In this document: positions 34,893 through 46,553 of the stretch, piece after piece
Position numbering within the stretch: position 1 is the first letter of the stretch
Layout: each line of letters opens with the position of its first letter
Assembly (NCBI GenBank): GCA_030248225.1
Contig: JASANE010017627.1
Location: 1 to 64,000 of the forward strand
Direction: 5' to 3'
Length of the DNA stretch: 64,000 nucleotides
Origin: Trileptium ribeirensis
Taxonomy: Eukaryota; Nematoda; Enoplea; Enoplida; Thoracostomopsidae
Translations under genes and position numbers: made by a program
The notes under the pieces: generated by a model
The model's database searches: none
Seen by the model: only the letters and a program-made list of their open reading frames with translations
What the model was told of the DNA's origin: nothing

Positions 34893-36355
34893 AACCCACC
34901 CATACGAACAATAATCGCTCCGGTGACTTTGTATGTACTAATAACGCTAAGCTGCATTCTTTTGATTATTTTCTTAATACTAATATGTTTTGTAATGTTT
35001 GGTATCACTTTTGTACTTCGAACTTATTGTATAACAACACGAACTATGTCTATGGTTTTACAAGTGGCCATGCTGAAATTTTGTGTAAAAATACTAATCG
35101 TGTAGATCAATATGCAGATAGAGCTAACGTTTTGAAACAAATAAGGAGTTTCTTTTGCAACTGTCGTAGTATAATGAACAAGTTGTACATATTGAAATTA
35201 ATACTGGACACGAAGAGCTATCCGGATCTGGTACTATTGTGTGAGACATGGGCAAACAATAAAATTTCCGATCATGAACTTTCTATTGAAAATGATGTAC
35301 TTTTTCGCTCTAACCGCTCTTCAACACGAGGAGGAGGTGTAATTATTTATGTTGCTGCAAACTTAAACCCTCTTCCAGTTTCGACGATTGATACTCACAA
35401 CTACGAAGATATAGTGTTTTGCGCAATTCCCACGGTACACAACAAATTAGTCCTTGTAGTTGCGGCTTATCGTGCTGACTCTAACTGGGAAGAGCAAAGC
35501 CGCGCTTTGTACATTCTTCGGAACATCACGACCCATGATTATCATTCAGTCATAATAGGTGGCGATTTCAACATGAGACAAATTGATTGGAAAGATTTCA
35601 CATGGCCTGGCCAATGTGATGACCTCATGAACAACATTCAATCGGCCGGTTTAATACAAATGGTGACTGAACCAACGCGTAACTTGAACATTTTAGATTT
35701 TATTCTGACCGATAATGATAGAATTATCGACAATGTTTGGATCGAAAAGGGCCTAGGTAGAAGTGATCATAACGTTATTATGTTTAATATACTTCTAACG
35801 TTTAATATACTTCTTAACACATCTCAACAAATGCAATCATCTCGACTTAAATGGGACTTTAACACTGCGGATTGGCGTTGTATGCGATCGCTGATATCTT
35901 CCAAGTTGACGGACTTACCAAGCGATGTTGAATCAGCATGGAAAGCTATCAAAGAAACTGTACAATACACAATGTCTGCATTCATTAAAAATAAAACAAC
36001 TCAATGTGTGCGCTTTAAGCCGCTATGGGCTGATGGCCCTGCTTTCAGAGCCATTCAAGCTCAAGCAACCGCTCATCGCAGGTATCAGCGATCCCGCACT
36101 CAATCTAACTATCACCGTTATCGTGCTGCCTACGATTTAGTTCATTCGGAGACGATTCGTGCAAGAAAGGTGTATAAGCGCAAACTTGCATCGAATATAA
36201 AAATTTACACCAAGAGTTTATGGACATACACCAATAACAAACCTAAGTCCAACTCTCACAAAATAGTTCCAATTCGTCGTACGGACGGATCGTATGCTTT
36301 TGAAAATGCCGAAACCGTCAACATGTTCAGTAAATTTTTTGCATCTGGATGCTAG
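34889..36355 (+). pseudogene. LINE ORF2 endonuclease domain (APE type)
   Basis: 488 codons. The domain runs from RSFFCNCRSIMNKL (near 80) through DLVLLCETW, RGGGVIIYV, IIGGDFNMRQIDW, the LDFILTD block and GRSDHNVIMFNI. The GDFN and SDHN active-site motifs are intact. The protein then continues into the linker before RT (FRAIQAQATAHRRYQRSRT, RKVYKRKL) and stops after VNMFSKFF, where RT should follow. The frame is lost at about 36340-36360, with an apparent deletion of several dozen codons before the first RT block. Confidence 0.9.
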
Positions 36356-37216
36356 TGTCTCTGCTATTTTCAAAAACAAGGACTCTCGATATAAAGTCGA
36401 TAACTACCGGCCTATCTGTTTGACATCCACCATTAGTAAAATTATGGAAAAATTGGTAGCAAAACATTTGTTGCAGTTCGCCGAGCACCACAATATTCTC
36501 TGCAACTCTCAGTATGGTTTTCTACAAAAGCGGTCAACTGAACTTCAACTACTTGATTTCATGGATTGGGTTGTTGAATGTGTAAACAATGGGGATCCGG
36601 TCAATGTCATCTACTTGGATTTGCGAAAGGCATTCGATACAGTGCATCATGGTCGCCTGATTCACAAACTTCAGGCTTGTGGAATCACTGGACTTTTGCT
36701 GTCTTGGATTAAATCATACTAAATGGCGTTGAGGGTGTTCCAATAAATGTTTTGAGCGGAGTTCCTCAGGGCTCCGTATTGGGGCCTGTGCTCTTCTTAT
36801 TTTATGTTAATGATATCGACGACTATGTTGGCTCAAAAATCTACAAATTCGCTGATGATTCTAAAATATGTCGCCGTTTACATAAACATCATATCGAAAT
36901 AGACACACACGATCTTCAGTTGGACATAACTGGCTTAAAAAACTGGGCTGCTTTTTATTATTCCGAGTTTAATGCAACTAAATGTAATTGTCTGCATTTC
37001 GGTCATGCAAATGCTCATCATGTCTACTCTATCAACAACACTAAAATACCTAGTAATAGCTACCAAAATAACTTAGGTGTTTGGGTCTAGAGCGATCTGA
37101 AGCAGTCTAAGCATGTTATGGAGATTGTAAAGAAGTGCAATCAATTAATCGCGGTCTTTAAACATCGTTTTGCTAACATATCTCACGCCATCTTCTTTCC
37201 TATATATAAAGCGCAT
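36356..37216 (+). pseudogene. LINE ORF2 reverse transcriptase, first part, two frames
   Basis: RT blocks appear in order: VSAIFKNKDSRYKVDNYRPI, SKIMEKLVAKHL, SQYGFLQKRST, VIYLDLRKAFDTVHHGRL, then a stop near 36720. A second frame follows with SGVPQGSVLGPVLFLFYVNDI, KFADDSKICR (catalytic FADD intact), LKNWAAFYYSEFNATKCNCLHFG and a stop at about 37090. A third short stretch (SDLKQSKHVMEIVKKCNQL) runs to the hAT-like element at 37217. At least two frameshifts or stops break it. Confidence 0.9.
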
Positions 37217-38337
37217 CAGGGAATAACCGGAACCAAAACTTACCGGAACCGGAACCTGGTCTTCGAAATTTATATATAGTAAAACAGATGATGGAAGAAA
37301 TGAAGGTATAGTGGATTTAAAATGCAATAAAAATAACTTTTACATTAAACTTAATGTTTTGCGACGGTAATATTGCATTTCTGAAACTTTAAAGAGACTG
37401 AGGGAGCTAATAATGTTTATTTATCGATCAAATATGTCGGTTTTTGGACATTCAGAGCAAAAAATGTCTTCCACTATACACCATTGCGTATACTGCGTCA
37501 AATCGAATGTGCTTACAAAGCTTGGAGCGTAGAATACACACTTTCGCTCTGTCTCCTGTCGCCTCCCTTTACTAAACATACGTTTGTTGCATGTTCTTCT
37601 GTAGGAAACTTAAAATTATAGATTTATATGATTCTAAGAGAAAATAATAGACAGGAGGTAATTTTCTGATCAGTGGTCAGAGACACTGTTTAGACTAGCG
37701 TTGGACAAACAGTGCCCGCCAGTTAGATCATAATGATGATAACTTTCTAATCAGAATGCTATAAATGAGACACACTGTGATGCTGCTCACACAGTTTCAA
37801 TAAATACAGTTCATTGTCAAGAAAGCAGTTTCTAGCTGCGTTGCAGATACGTTAGTTTACTTCAATTTAGCCTGATTTACCAAGTTTACAAGCGCACTGG
37901 CGGGTGCTTGACGCAATTTATGTTAGTCAAGCATACCCTAAGTACTTCTGCGTAAGCCATACTCTGACCGGTTTAATTCAAACGTATCCCACAGACTTCT
38001 GCATGTGTAAAATAGCTGCTACAAGCATCGACCTGGCTTTGATTTAAGAAACTCCTGCAGGTTATTATGAAAAATTCGTGCTCAAATTATGTGCCCTACT
38101 TACGTTTCACACGGCAAATTCGTTAGTTAATCTTTTCTTTTGCTTGGTTGTATTGGAGCTTGATCATTGTATAATATATATTACATATGTTTGGATTACA
38201 GGATGAAGCAAAAAAGGTGGAAAATTTCAAACAAAATTTTTAAACCGGAATTCCGGTTCCGGTATGGTTTTTGCCCTTTGCCGGAACCGCAACCGGAACA
38301 CGATTTTCGCCGGAACCGGAATTCCGGTTACTCCCTG
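37217..38337 (+). mobile_element. Non-autonomous hAT-like element, copy 1, inserted in the LINE
   Basis: 1121 bp. The left end CAGGGAATAACCGGAA mirrors the right end TTCCGGTTACTCCCTG. Flanks AGCGCAT and AGCGCTT look like a damaged target duplication. Subterminal DNA is packed with CCGGAACCGG and GGAATTCC motifs. No transposase ORF. Bridging the insertion restores RT-downstream sequence of the LINE, which confirms the boundaries. TIRs starting CAGGG and 8-bp duplications in copies 2 and 3 fit the hAT superfamily. Confidence 0.9.
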
Positions 38338-38797
38338 AGCGCTTATCAGACCGCGGTCAGAATATGCCTCGACTTCATGGTGTCCTAACTATGCTAACGA
38401 TATAAATGAAAATGCCTGAAGATGTTCAACGAAGAGCAACTAAGTTAGTTTATGCTATATGCCATCTTGACTATCACCAAAGGTTGTAGAGATTAAATCT
38501 ACAGACTTTAGAAACACGGAGCTTACGCTCAGACTTCATTATGATGTATCGTTTGGCTCATGGCTATGTCAATACACCATTATACCGTTTCTTTATCGTC
38601 ACTGCTGATGCTAGAGTTCGTGGTCATCACTTAAAGCTAACACAGCGATACACTCCACGCTTAAATTGCGCAAGACACTGCTTCGCATATCGTTCAGTTG
38701 ACAACTGGAATAGACTCCCAGAAACAGTTGTTTTCGCTCCAAATATTGCTTCTTTCACAAAACGATTGCACATGTCTCACACCTTACCAGATCCGTA
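38338..38797 (+). pseudogene. LINE ORF2 C-terminal region, after the hAT-like insertion
   Basis: It continues the interrupted RT: LIRPRSEYASTSWCPNYAN directly after the insertion, then VQRRATKLVYAICHLDYHQRL with a stop and frameshift, FIMMYRLAHGYVN, and a final SVDNWNRLPETVVFAPNIASF...L block ending near 38797. This is the usual post-RT domain of CR1/Jockey-type LINEs. Confidence 0.85.
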
Positions 38798-38890
38798 GCT
38801 CGATCGTTGTGCTGCCGCTACTTCGCGAAGTTTTCAGGCATGACAATTTCTCTCATTATGCCCAGCCGACATGTACGGTCGGCTAGTCAT

Positions 38891-39831
38891 GGATTACGGA
38901 GGTTCATGCAACCTACACACACTCAATACGATCGCGTCCATGGCGGGTCAGGTACGGATAGTAAGGCATTTGCTACAATGCTAACTAATGCATTAGAGTG
39001 TAAAAGCACGGAAGCAGTCGAATATACCTGAATATAAAGTTATGTTAAAGAAAGAACTTTAAATATTCAGCGACGGGTGCAATTTCATTTGTGCTTAGGC
39101 TTGAACAAAGGGAAAAATTTTTGCGAGCGTTTGTACGCAATTTCCCAGTTTTAAAACAAAATGCACGGACTCGGATCAAAGACAAAATTATTGCTCGCAT
39201 CCGAAATTTTCGGCCCAAAACTAGACGACATTCCCAAAAGCGGAAACTCGGTTTATATCTCTGTACTCTCCCGTTAAGTTTACTTTGCTTTATATTATTT
39301 TTTGACGATTTCTTAGGATTTTTGTCATTTTCCGAATTTTAAGGTGCTTAGCTTCCTACCATACGTTCCAGAGATGAAACCTTTCAGCGAAATATAATTA
39401 CCATTGATAAGGAATGTGCCTACGTTTTCAGAAATGAAGAACGACCGACCGCTGCGACATTGCGACCTATAAAATTTTGCAAAATTTAGGGTTTCTAGCC
39501 TGCAGAAATACATAAATTTGTAAATATGTTAAACTAAAGCCTGGCTTTTAAAATAAATTTAGACTTTCGCCCTGTAAAAACACGAAAAATCCCTGATTGA
39601 GAGTGGCTGTCTTCATTTTTTCATCATACGTCTCCGAGATGACTAACATAAAATGCCGGTGGATCCCAGACATCGAAAATCGCGGTTTTCATTACTGCTC
39701 GCCACTTTGTAAGATTTTGGACAGGAAAAGTCGAAGCGCCGCAAACACATAGCAAGTTTATATACATGCTCATTTTAGATTCTACTATGAGTCATATGAA
39801 ACAAGTTTGTGGAACAAAATTTCCTCATAAT
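38891..39831. other. MGAT5 intron 1 sequence without recognisable features
   Basis: AT-rich with short chance ORFs only. No tandem repeat or TIR seen. Confidence 0.4.
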
Positions 39832-40886
39832 CAGCGAGTAACCGGAATTCCGGTTCGGGCGAAAATCGTGTTCCGGTTCCGGCGAGCGGCAAAAACCATA
39901 CCGGAACCGGAATTCCGGTTTAAAAAATTTTGTTTGAAATGTTCCACATTTCTGCTTTATCTATGGTCCAAACATATGTAATATATATATACAATGATCA
40001 AGTTCCAATACAACCAACCAAAAGAAAAGATTAACCCAGAAGTTCGCCGTGTGAAACGTAAGTAACAAAACAAAGCCAGGTCGAGTTTGTGGCATCTATT
40101 TTACTCATTCAGGAACCTGTGGTTTATGTTCGAATTAAACCGGTGCAACTCGGTAACGGAGTATGGATTACTCAGAAGCTTAGCGTAAGCTTTGCTAATA
40201 TAAATTGAGGCTAGCACTATCTAGTGCGCTTGCAAACTTTGTAAATTAGTTTACATCGAAGCAAGGTAACGTTATCTGCAACGCATTCAGATACTGAGTT
40301 CCTGGTACTGAACTGTATTTATTGAAACTGTTCGAGCAGTATCACAGTTTAGTTATAACATTCTGATTAGAAATTTATCATTATTATCATATAACTGACG
40401 GGCACTATTTGCCCAATGCTAGCATAAACAGTGTCTCTGACCACTGATCAGAAAATTACCTTCTTTTATTTTCACTTAGAACCATATAAACCAATAATTT
40501 CAAATTTCCTACAGAACAACATGTAACAAACGTATGTGTAGTAAAGATAGGAGACTGGAGACAGAACAAAGGTGTTTATTTTATGTTCTATGCGCTGTAA
40601 GCACACTCCATTTGACGCAGTATATGTAAGTGTGTCTAGTGGAAGGAATTTTTTGCTCTGGGTGTCCGAACACCAACATATTAATCGATAATAAACATTA
40701 TTAGCGCCCAAGTTTCAGAAAACCAATAAGGTCATGGCAATACATTAAGTTTAATGTAAAAGTTATTTTTGATACATTTTAAATCCACTATGCCTTCATT
40801 TGTTTTACTATATATATATATAAAGTTTCGAAGACCAGGTTCCGGTTCCGGATCCGGTTTAAATGGGGGGTTCCGGTTGATCCCTG
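39832..40886 (-). mobile_element. Non-autonomous hAT-like element, copy 2
   Basis: 1055 bp, inverted relative to copy 1. The left end CAGCGAGTAACCGGAATTCC mirrors the right end GGTTCCGGTTGATCCCTG. The 8-bp target duplication is CTCATAAT/CGCATAAT (7 of 8), directly abutting the TIRs. The internal sequence matches copy 1 in reverse, for example the ATTTTCTGATCAGTGGTCAG block. No transposase. Confidence 0.92.
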
Positions 40887-41148
40887 CGCATAATATAGTA
40901 ACCATAAGATGTGTTTCAAACAGCAGTTTCAAGACAGAAGCCTCATTTTCCTGACGCATCTAATAAATCGTTTTTCCTACTCCCAGATAAACAGATTTCA
41001 AAAATTCTATAATCAAATAATTAGTTTCCACACCTTCGTTATATATCGAAAATTTTGTCTATCCTCTATTTTGCCAAACTTATACGAATAAAGATAAAAC
41101 CGCCCACTACAACCCAAATTGGCCAGAATCTCTACATTTGTATAACAT
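40887..41148. other. MGAT5 intron 1 spacer
   Basis: No feature recognised. Confidence 0.3.
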
Positions 41149-41449
41149 TTAAGGCGTGTTCACACGCTCAAACTTTTAGCTCAAATTTTGAGCTCAAAAT
41201 TTGATGCAATTTTGATCAAAATTTGACGGTGATATTTAAATAAAAATTCCGAAATTTTAAAAATTTGAGCTCAAACTTTTTCAGGTAATACATCTCGTCC
41301 ATGATTGGCTACAGGAATATTCATGAAAAGTTTGAACGCTGTTCACACGTTCAAACTTGCAAAAAATGCAAAAAAGATGCTTTAAAATTTTGATCAAAAT
41401 CTGAGCTCAAATTTTGATCAAAAAGTTTGAGCGTGTGAACACGCCTTAA
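41149..41449. mobile_element. MITE of 301 bp with long TIRs and TTAA at both ends
   Basis: The first 29 bp (starting TTAAGGCGTGTTCACACGCT) are the exact reverse complement of the last 29. Inside, further ATTTTGAGCTCAAAATTT and TTTTGATCAAAATTT palindromes extend the symmetry. TTAA at each outer edge may be the target duplication, as in piggyBac-type transposition. Related start sequence occurs at 28487. No ORF. Confidence 0.9.
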
Positions 41450-42118
41450 GCGCTATTTTAAATAACCGGGCCGTGCTGCTCTTAAATTTGCCTGCAAATA
41501 AGTTATATTATCTTAAAGATCACGAAAATATTAAAAAATGCATATTTTCAGTAACTGCAATAATTAGTTCTTTTCTACGAAGCATGTGCTGTTTATTACT
41601 TGCCGATACAGCCACAAGGTATCGGGTAATCATTTATTTGTCCCAGCGAGTCGTAACGCAGTTATATGCCAACTGGATTTTCCCTTGTGTTGGGAATGAC
41701 AATTTGAACAAAAATCCCACAAATATGAAGAAATTAGTATAATACAAAATCATATGAGCCGGGGGGCCGCCTCTCCATATTTATCGGCCCCCGCCATAGT
41801 TGCATAGTTGCCCTCTCTCCTGTTCATGAACCCGATTAGTCCCCCATAAATTTTGAATCAGTAGACAAGCCATACTACTGTTTATGTCGCAGGTATGAAA
41901 ACAAATAGTAAACTAGCACTTATTAAAAATTATTTTTGTGCATTAATGTGACAACGTGTTGGTTTATGAATGACACATAACAGTCAATATTAATATGTCT
42001 TACTAATATAAAAATACTTTCTCGAATTCTCCAATTTAGACACACATGTTTCGACAAAAAATCGATGATAAACCTGTACAATAAATTTCAGGTTTTAAAT
42101 GTTAATGCACAAATAATA
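41450..42118. other. MGAT5 intron 1 sequence
   Basis: No gene recognised; a chance ORF at 41473-41742. Confidence 0.3.
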
Positions 42119-42556
42119 ACTAGTCGGTAGTGGAACTACATTTGTGAGCGGAGCTTGGGCTGTGGCATTACGAATGTACTCAATTTTATGTTCTTCAAAT
42201 AACTACATTGCATAGGGCTTTATCATTGGTAAAAATATTATATTTGAATTCTTCGACCCAAAAACCCTATATATAATGGTTTGATCGAAACGATTCTATT
42301 TCAATAAATAACACAAATATTGCAAAATTCTCAATTTTAGCTGCATAAGCTTAACTAATTAGCTAATTACTAATTAACCACTCGAATTTTTTTAATCCCA
42401 AATATCAGGTGTACACTCTAACACGATAGGCTTTCAAACAAAAAAGGTTTTAAAATCGGTTCAGTGGTCCTTGAGATCCGTCGAACCGAACGAACGAACT
42501 AACGAACGGACGGACATCGACCTTTTTAATCCCAGACAGAAAATAAAAACGCTTCG
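42119..42556. repeat. Interspersed repeat, copy B (partner at 19100-19530)
   Basis: Same orientation and full-length match to copy A, with small indels. It ends in AAAATAAAAACGCTTCG and is followed by a GTTTCGCTCCGC tract. No coding potential. Confidence 0.9.
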
Positions 42557-42564
42557 TTTCGCTC

Positions 42565-42612
42565 CGCTTAATTATATATAAATCATAACGCTTAATTATA
42601 TATAAATCATAA
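42565..42612. repeat. Direct 24-bp duplication at a LINE 5' junction
   Basis: CGCTTAATTATATATAAATC plus ATAA occurs twice back to back (42565-42588 and 42589-42612). The 5'-truncated LINE reading frame begins right after the second copy. Confidence 0.85.
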
Positions 42613-43585
42613 GTGGACATATTAGTTTTTTTGTTGATGCTGTGTCTGGAGTACCTCAAGGCTCAGAGCTGGGGTCATTGTTGTTTCTTATTTTTATAAA
42701 TGATATTGCTACTTCATTACCTTGTATTAATATCAAATTATTTGAGGATGATGTGAAAATATATAAATTTATAGAGAGTTCAAATGATTGTGATATTCTA
42801 CAGTCAGGTATTGATAATATCGTTTCATGGTCTAAGGCCTGGCAACTGAGTATTGCTCCTCTTAAGTCTCATTGGGTTCGCTTTGGTGCGTCAAACAGTG
42901 ATATAAATTATACATTGGATAATAATGCTATTGTTGTTCAAACATCAACGAAGGATCTCGGAGTTTTGTTTACACCTGACCTTAAGTCGTCCCAGCATGT
43001 TAGTGAAGTATGCAAGCGGTCATATAAGATAATTAATATGTTATTTCGCTGTTTTCTTAATGCGCACCAGGACGCATTAATCTCGGCTTACAAATCGTAT
43101 GTAAGACCTATTTTAGAGCATTGCTCGCCAGTTTGGAACTTTATCTGATGAAGGATATCGATAAGCTTGAGTCGGTACAGCGCTATTTTACAAGGAGGCT
43201 CTTCTTACGCATGAACTGCCAATACACTTCTTATATGCACAGACTGTCTTATTTACAACTTCAACCGTTACAACTTCGTCGTCTATATATAGATTTATTA
43301 TCATGCTATAAAATTATTCACGGAGAAATAGCACTAAATAAACATGATTTTTTTACATTTAGTAACAATTCAACAAGAGGACATAGGTTAAAATTGTTCA
43401 AAGAAACCGAACAAACAGTAGAAAATTGTTTTTCAGTACCTAACCATATTGTTAAATTGTGGAATTCGTTACCTTCATTTTATCAGAACAAGCCAGTGCC
43501 TAATGCTAACAATATTGATAATTTTAAAACAATTATACGAATAAGCTTTTCTCGATTTTTGAAATTTTCTCGAAACATAGACTAG
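42612..43585 (+). pseudogene. 5'-truncated LINE reverse transcriptase (CR1/L2-like)
   Basis: The RT frame opens in the middle of the domain: FFVDAVSGVPQGSELGSLLFL, then KLFEDDVKIYK, where the catalytic FADD reads FEDD. It goes on with SWSKAWQLSIAPLKSHWVRFG, STKDLGVLFTPDLKSSQHV and YKSYVRPILEHCSPVW. A frameshift near 43125-43140 moves to the next frame: MKDIDKLESVQRYFTRRLF, YLQLQPLQLRRLYIDLL and the final VPNHIVKLWNSLPSFYQ block, ending at 43585. It differs clearly from the LINE at 33.8-38.9 kb, so it is another family member. About 250 bp of 3' flank (to around 43850) may belong to it. It lies in MGAT5 intron 1, antisense. Confidence 0.9.
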
Positions 43586-44915
43586 CGTGATAATATTTTA
43601 TATCAAAATCGGGTGTACATAAGTGGGTATTTACCCCTTAACATCCTCTCCTAACCACCCAGGATACAGCTTGCTTATTTACAATACATCTATGAGGAGC
43701 TCATCTGTATTAATTTATTAGTTTTTAATTGTTTTTGTTGCTCTTTAATTTGTTATTTTTTACGTAATGCCCGTAATCTTTTTGTCGGAACTATATGTAT
43801 AGTATTCTATTCCTTATATTTTTGTATATATAAGTTAAGTATGTTTCGCCCTGCAAGGTTCGTCATGCACCGGAAAACGGCTAAAGTGAAGCCTCTGGAT
43901 CTCCTATGTGATGCCGGAAGTGTGACTCATAATGAGGCAGTGCGATAAATCAAAAGATTTGAAGTCAGTTTGGCATTGCAATACGCCTGATCTATATAGG
44001 TATCACTGTTGCGTGTACTCTAGTCTTACTTAGCTATTCATTAAGCTAATAACGAAAGTTGAGTTATAACTGGATACTAGGTATTTTATTAAGCTAGTGA
44101 GATTTATACACAAGTAATGCCAAGTTGGTTCTCGACGGGTGGTTGGTGGGAATTTACTATTATTATTATTATATATATGTAGTTGTTATGAAATAAAAAT
44201 AAACGTAAACCTTTCGCAAAAGGTTGGCGAAACATTCTCGTTCGATTTGTTCTTAATTCTGCCCGTAAATATATATTTATTTGCTTGAGATCCACTAGGA
44301 TGAATTTAAATATATACAGCGGAGTGTCTCTATAATAAATTCGTTTGTAGTGAAAATTCAATGAGATATTTTCAGTTGCTCACTGCCAAATTTGTCTAAT
44401 TTAAAACTAGTAACTCGCGAAGTGAGGGGAAACAATGTGGTTACTCTGCGTTTATTGACCGTTTCGTCAAATTTAGGTCCCTAAGCCTGCTTAAAGTCCT
44501 GTGATAGCAATTATATATACCAGCAATACTTCAATGAGAACGCTGCAGCCATTTTAGCCATATATATCTAAAACCGAAGAACTCTTCAGTTCATATTCCA
44601 ATCACCAAAACGACGAACTTTTGAAATTTATAATTCACAAATTTCAAGAAAAATTATAGTTTTAATAGTAATTTTATCTTAGCAGGGCACTAAGACTTGC
44701 CTTATTTGATCCATATCATGCAAATACAATTGTTTCTAATGTACTTGGCAATATCGAAAACCTGTAGACACGTTCGATTAACATATATATTAAAAAAGTG
44801 CCGAAATTTAACTATTTGCTGCCAAAATTTACCGTCCCGTAGGCTTAATAACACAACATGTATGGTGTTAAAACAACAAAATCAGATTGTTTAAGGGGTT
44901 AACATACCAGACAAG
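43586..44915. other. MGAT5 intron 1 sequence
   Basis: Probable LINE 3' UTR at the left, then AT-rich DNA with a short (ATT)n run near 44157. No gene. Confidence 0.4.
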
Positions 44916-46107
44916 TAGGAAGCAACTGGAGTTCCGGTTCCGGCGAAAATCGTGTTCCGGCAAAAGGCAAAAACCATACAGGAACCGGAATTTCGGATAA
45001 AAAACTTGTTTAAAATTTTCCAAATTTTTGCTTCACCTGTGCTCCAAACATACGTATATATATATGTGATATATATACACAATGATGAAGTTCCAATACA
45101 ACCAAACAAAATAAGACTCAGCTAATTGCTCTGTGAAACTTATGTAGGACACATAATTCAGTAGGAATATTAAATCTTGATACTGAATAAGTTTGTTGAC
45201 AAAAAATGCCAGGTTGATGCTTGTAACGACTATTTTACCTTATAGAATACCTTCTATTATTTTCTTTTAGAATTATATAAACCAATAATTTCATGTTTCC
45301 TACGGAATAACATGTAACAAAGGTGTGTCTAACAAAGAGAGGCGATTGGAGACAGAGCGAAGTGTTTACTCTATGCTCCATGCGTTACAAGCACACTCAG
45401 TTTGGCGCAATTTACGCACGGTTGTATAGTAGGAGGCATTTTTGATCTGGGGTTCAAAAACCGACATATTGATCCATAAATAAACATTATTAACCGCCTT
45501 AGTCTCTTAAAACGTTCAGAGAGGCAATAATGTCATTGCAATGCATTAAGTTTAATGTAAAAGTTATGTTTACTACATTTTAATTAAACATTGTAGCTAA
45601 AACGTGATACCTACAAAAACTATTGTAGACGTTTTCTGGGGGTATTGTTGGAAGTATCTATTGCCAAACCACAGCAAAATCTTAATAGCTAGAATTAAAT
45701 AAAACCACGGATATAGCGTGCACTGGGATGATAGATTAATTTAAATTGAAGTCAAGATATCAGTCAGGACAATCAAATATTGTGCCGGTTAACAATCAAC
45801 GATTAGTACCTTACCTTAATATTATCAGTTTGATGAATGCGCAATAATATTAATAATTACTGGCAACAGATTACATGACTGCATCTTTAAAAAGTTATAA
45901 TTTTCAAAATTCGATGCATTCATGCTCCCACCGAATACATTATTTTTATGTGAAATTTTTTTAACATATCTATTCAGAATCTGTTCCCGCGGGCGCTATG
46001 ACATTATGGCATAATGTCTGGGGCTATCATTTTGCTCGCTAAACCCATTGTACCTTCATTTCTTACTTCATCTATTAAGACCAGGTTCGGGTTCCGGTTA
46101 TTCGCTG
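44916..46107 (-). mobile_element. Non-autonomous hAT-like element, copy 3
   Basis: 1192 bp, same orientation as copy 2. The left end TAGGAAGCAACTGGAGTTCC is a decayed TIR; the right end is GGGTTCCGGTTATTCGCTG. The target duplication is CAGACAAG/CACACAAG (7 of 8), abutting both ends. More diverged than copies 1 and 2, hence older. Confidence 0.88.
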
Positions 46108-46553
46108 CACACAAGGTAGTTGTACAAAATATAGATTATAATAATATATACTAAAAGTTTATGATGATTTCTTGCCAACGGTATGACACTATACCACCGT
46201 ATAAACAATAAACGCGTCGGGCATGATACGATGCATTTCACATTACAGCCTGGTTGTGGAGAGATTATCCCCTCACTTTTGGAACCCGGGGTTATAGTAT
46301 CGTGAACAAACCCCCCCCCAAACCTGGAGGGTCGGAGAAAATTTTTGTTCATCATACAATGACCCTCCAAATGTGAGAGAGTAACACCCCACGAATCAGG
46401 GAGAGTAAGGTCAAAATGAACTGCGTCACACCCGGTGCGTTTATATCGTGATTTCTAAGAATGTCATACTCTTCTCAAGGAATCATCATAAACTCTTAAT
46501 GACACCTACTATTACACCAAACATATACACGCATACGTGTAAAAGAAACTTAC
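46108..46553. other. Start of MGAT5 intron 1
   Basis: No feature beyond the GTAAGT donor at 46548-46553 (minus strand). It contains a short C run near 46312. Confidence 0.5.

Larger units (their letters stand above)
33841..38890 (+). mobile_element. Near-complete but broken LINE (CR1/L2/Daphne-like), interrupted by a hAT-like element
   Basis: Pieces in order: a duplicated PHD-type finger, a coiled-coil remnant (VTNLTETVNSIDTRVASLEA near 34270-34330) and an RRM-like C-terminal part of ORF1; an APE endonuclease; RT blocks; a hAT-like insertion; then the C-terminal domain ending near 38797. Orientation is plus, antisense to MGAT5, inside intron 1. Frameshifts, an internal deletion and the insertion make it inactive. 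Ends are approximate; I see no poly-A or target duplication. The clade is a guess from PHD plus APE without RNase H. Confidence 0.85.

Noticed and set aside
38167..38388. Small ORF inside hAT-like copy 1
   Set aside because: Made of the CCGGAACCGG subterminal repeats and crosses the element end.
46098..46370. 90-codon minus-strand ORF next to MGAT5 exon 1
   Set aside because: Located in intron 1, overlaps the hAT-like end and a C run, no domain, and exon 1 joins exon 2 in frame without it.
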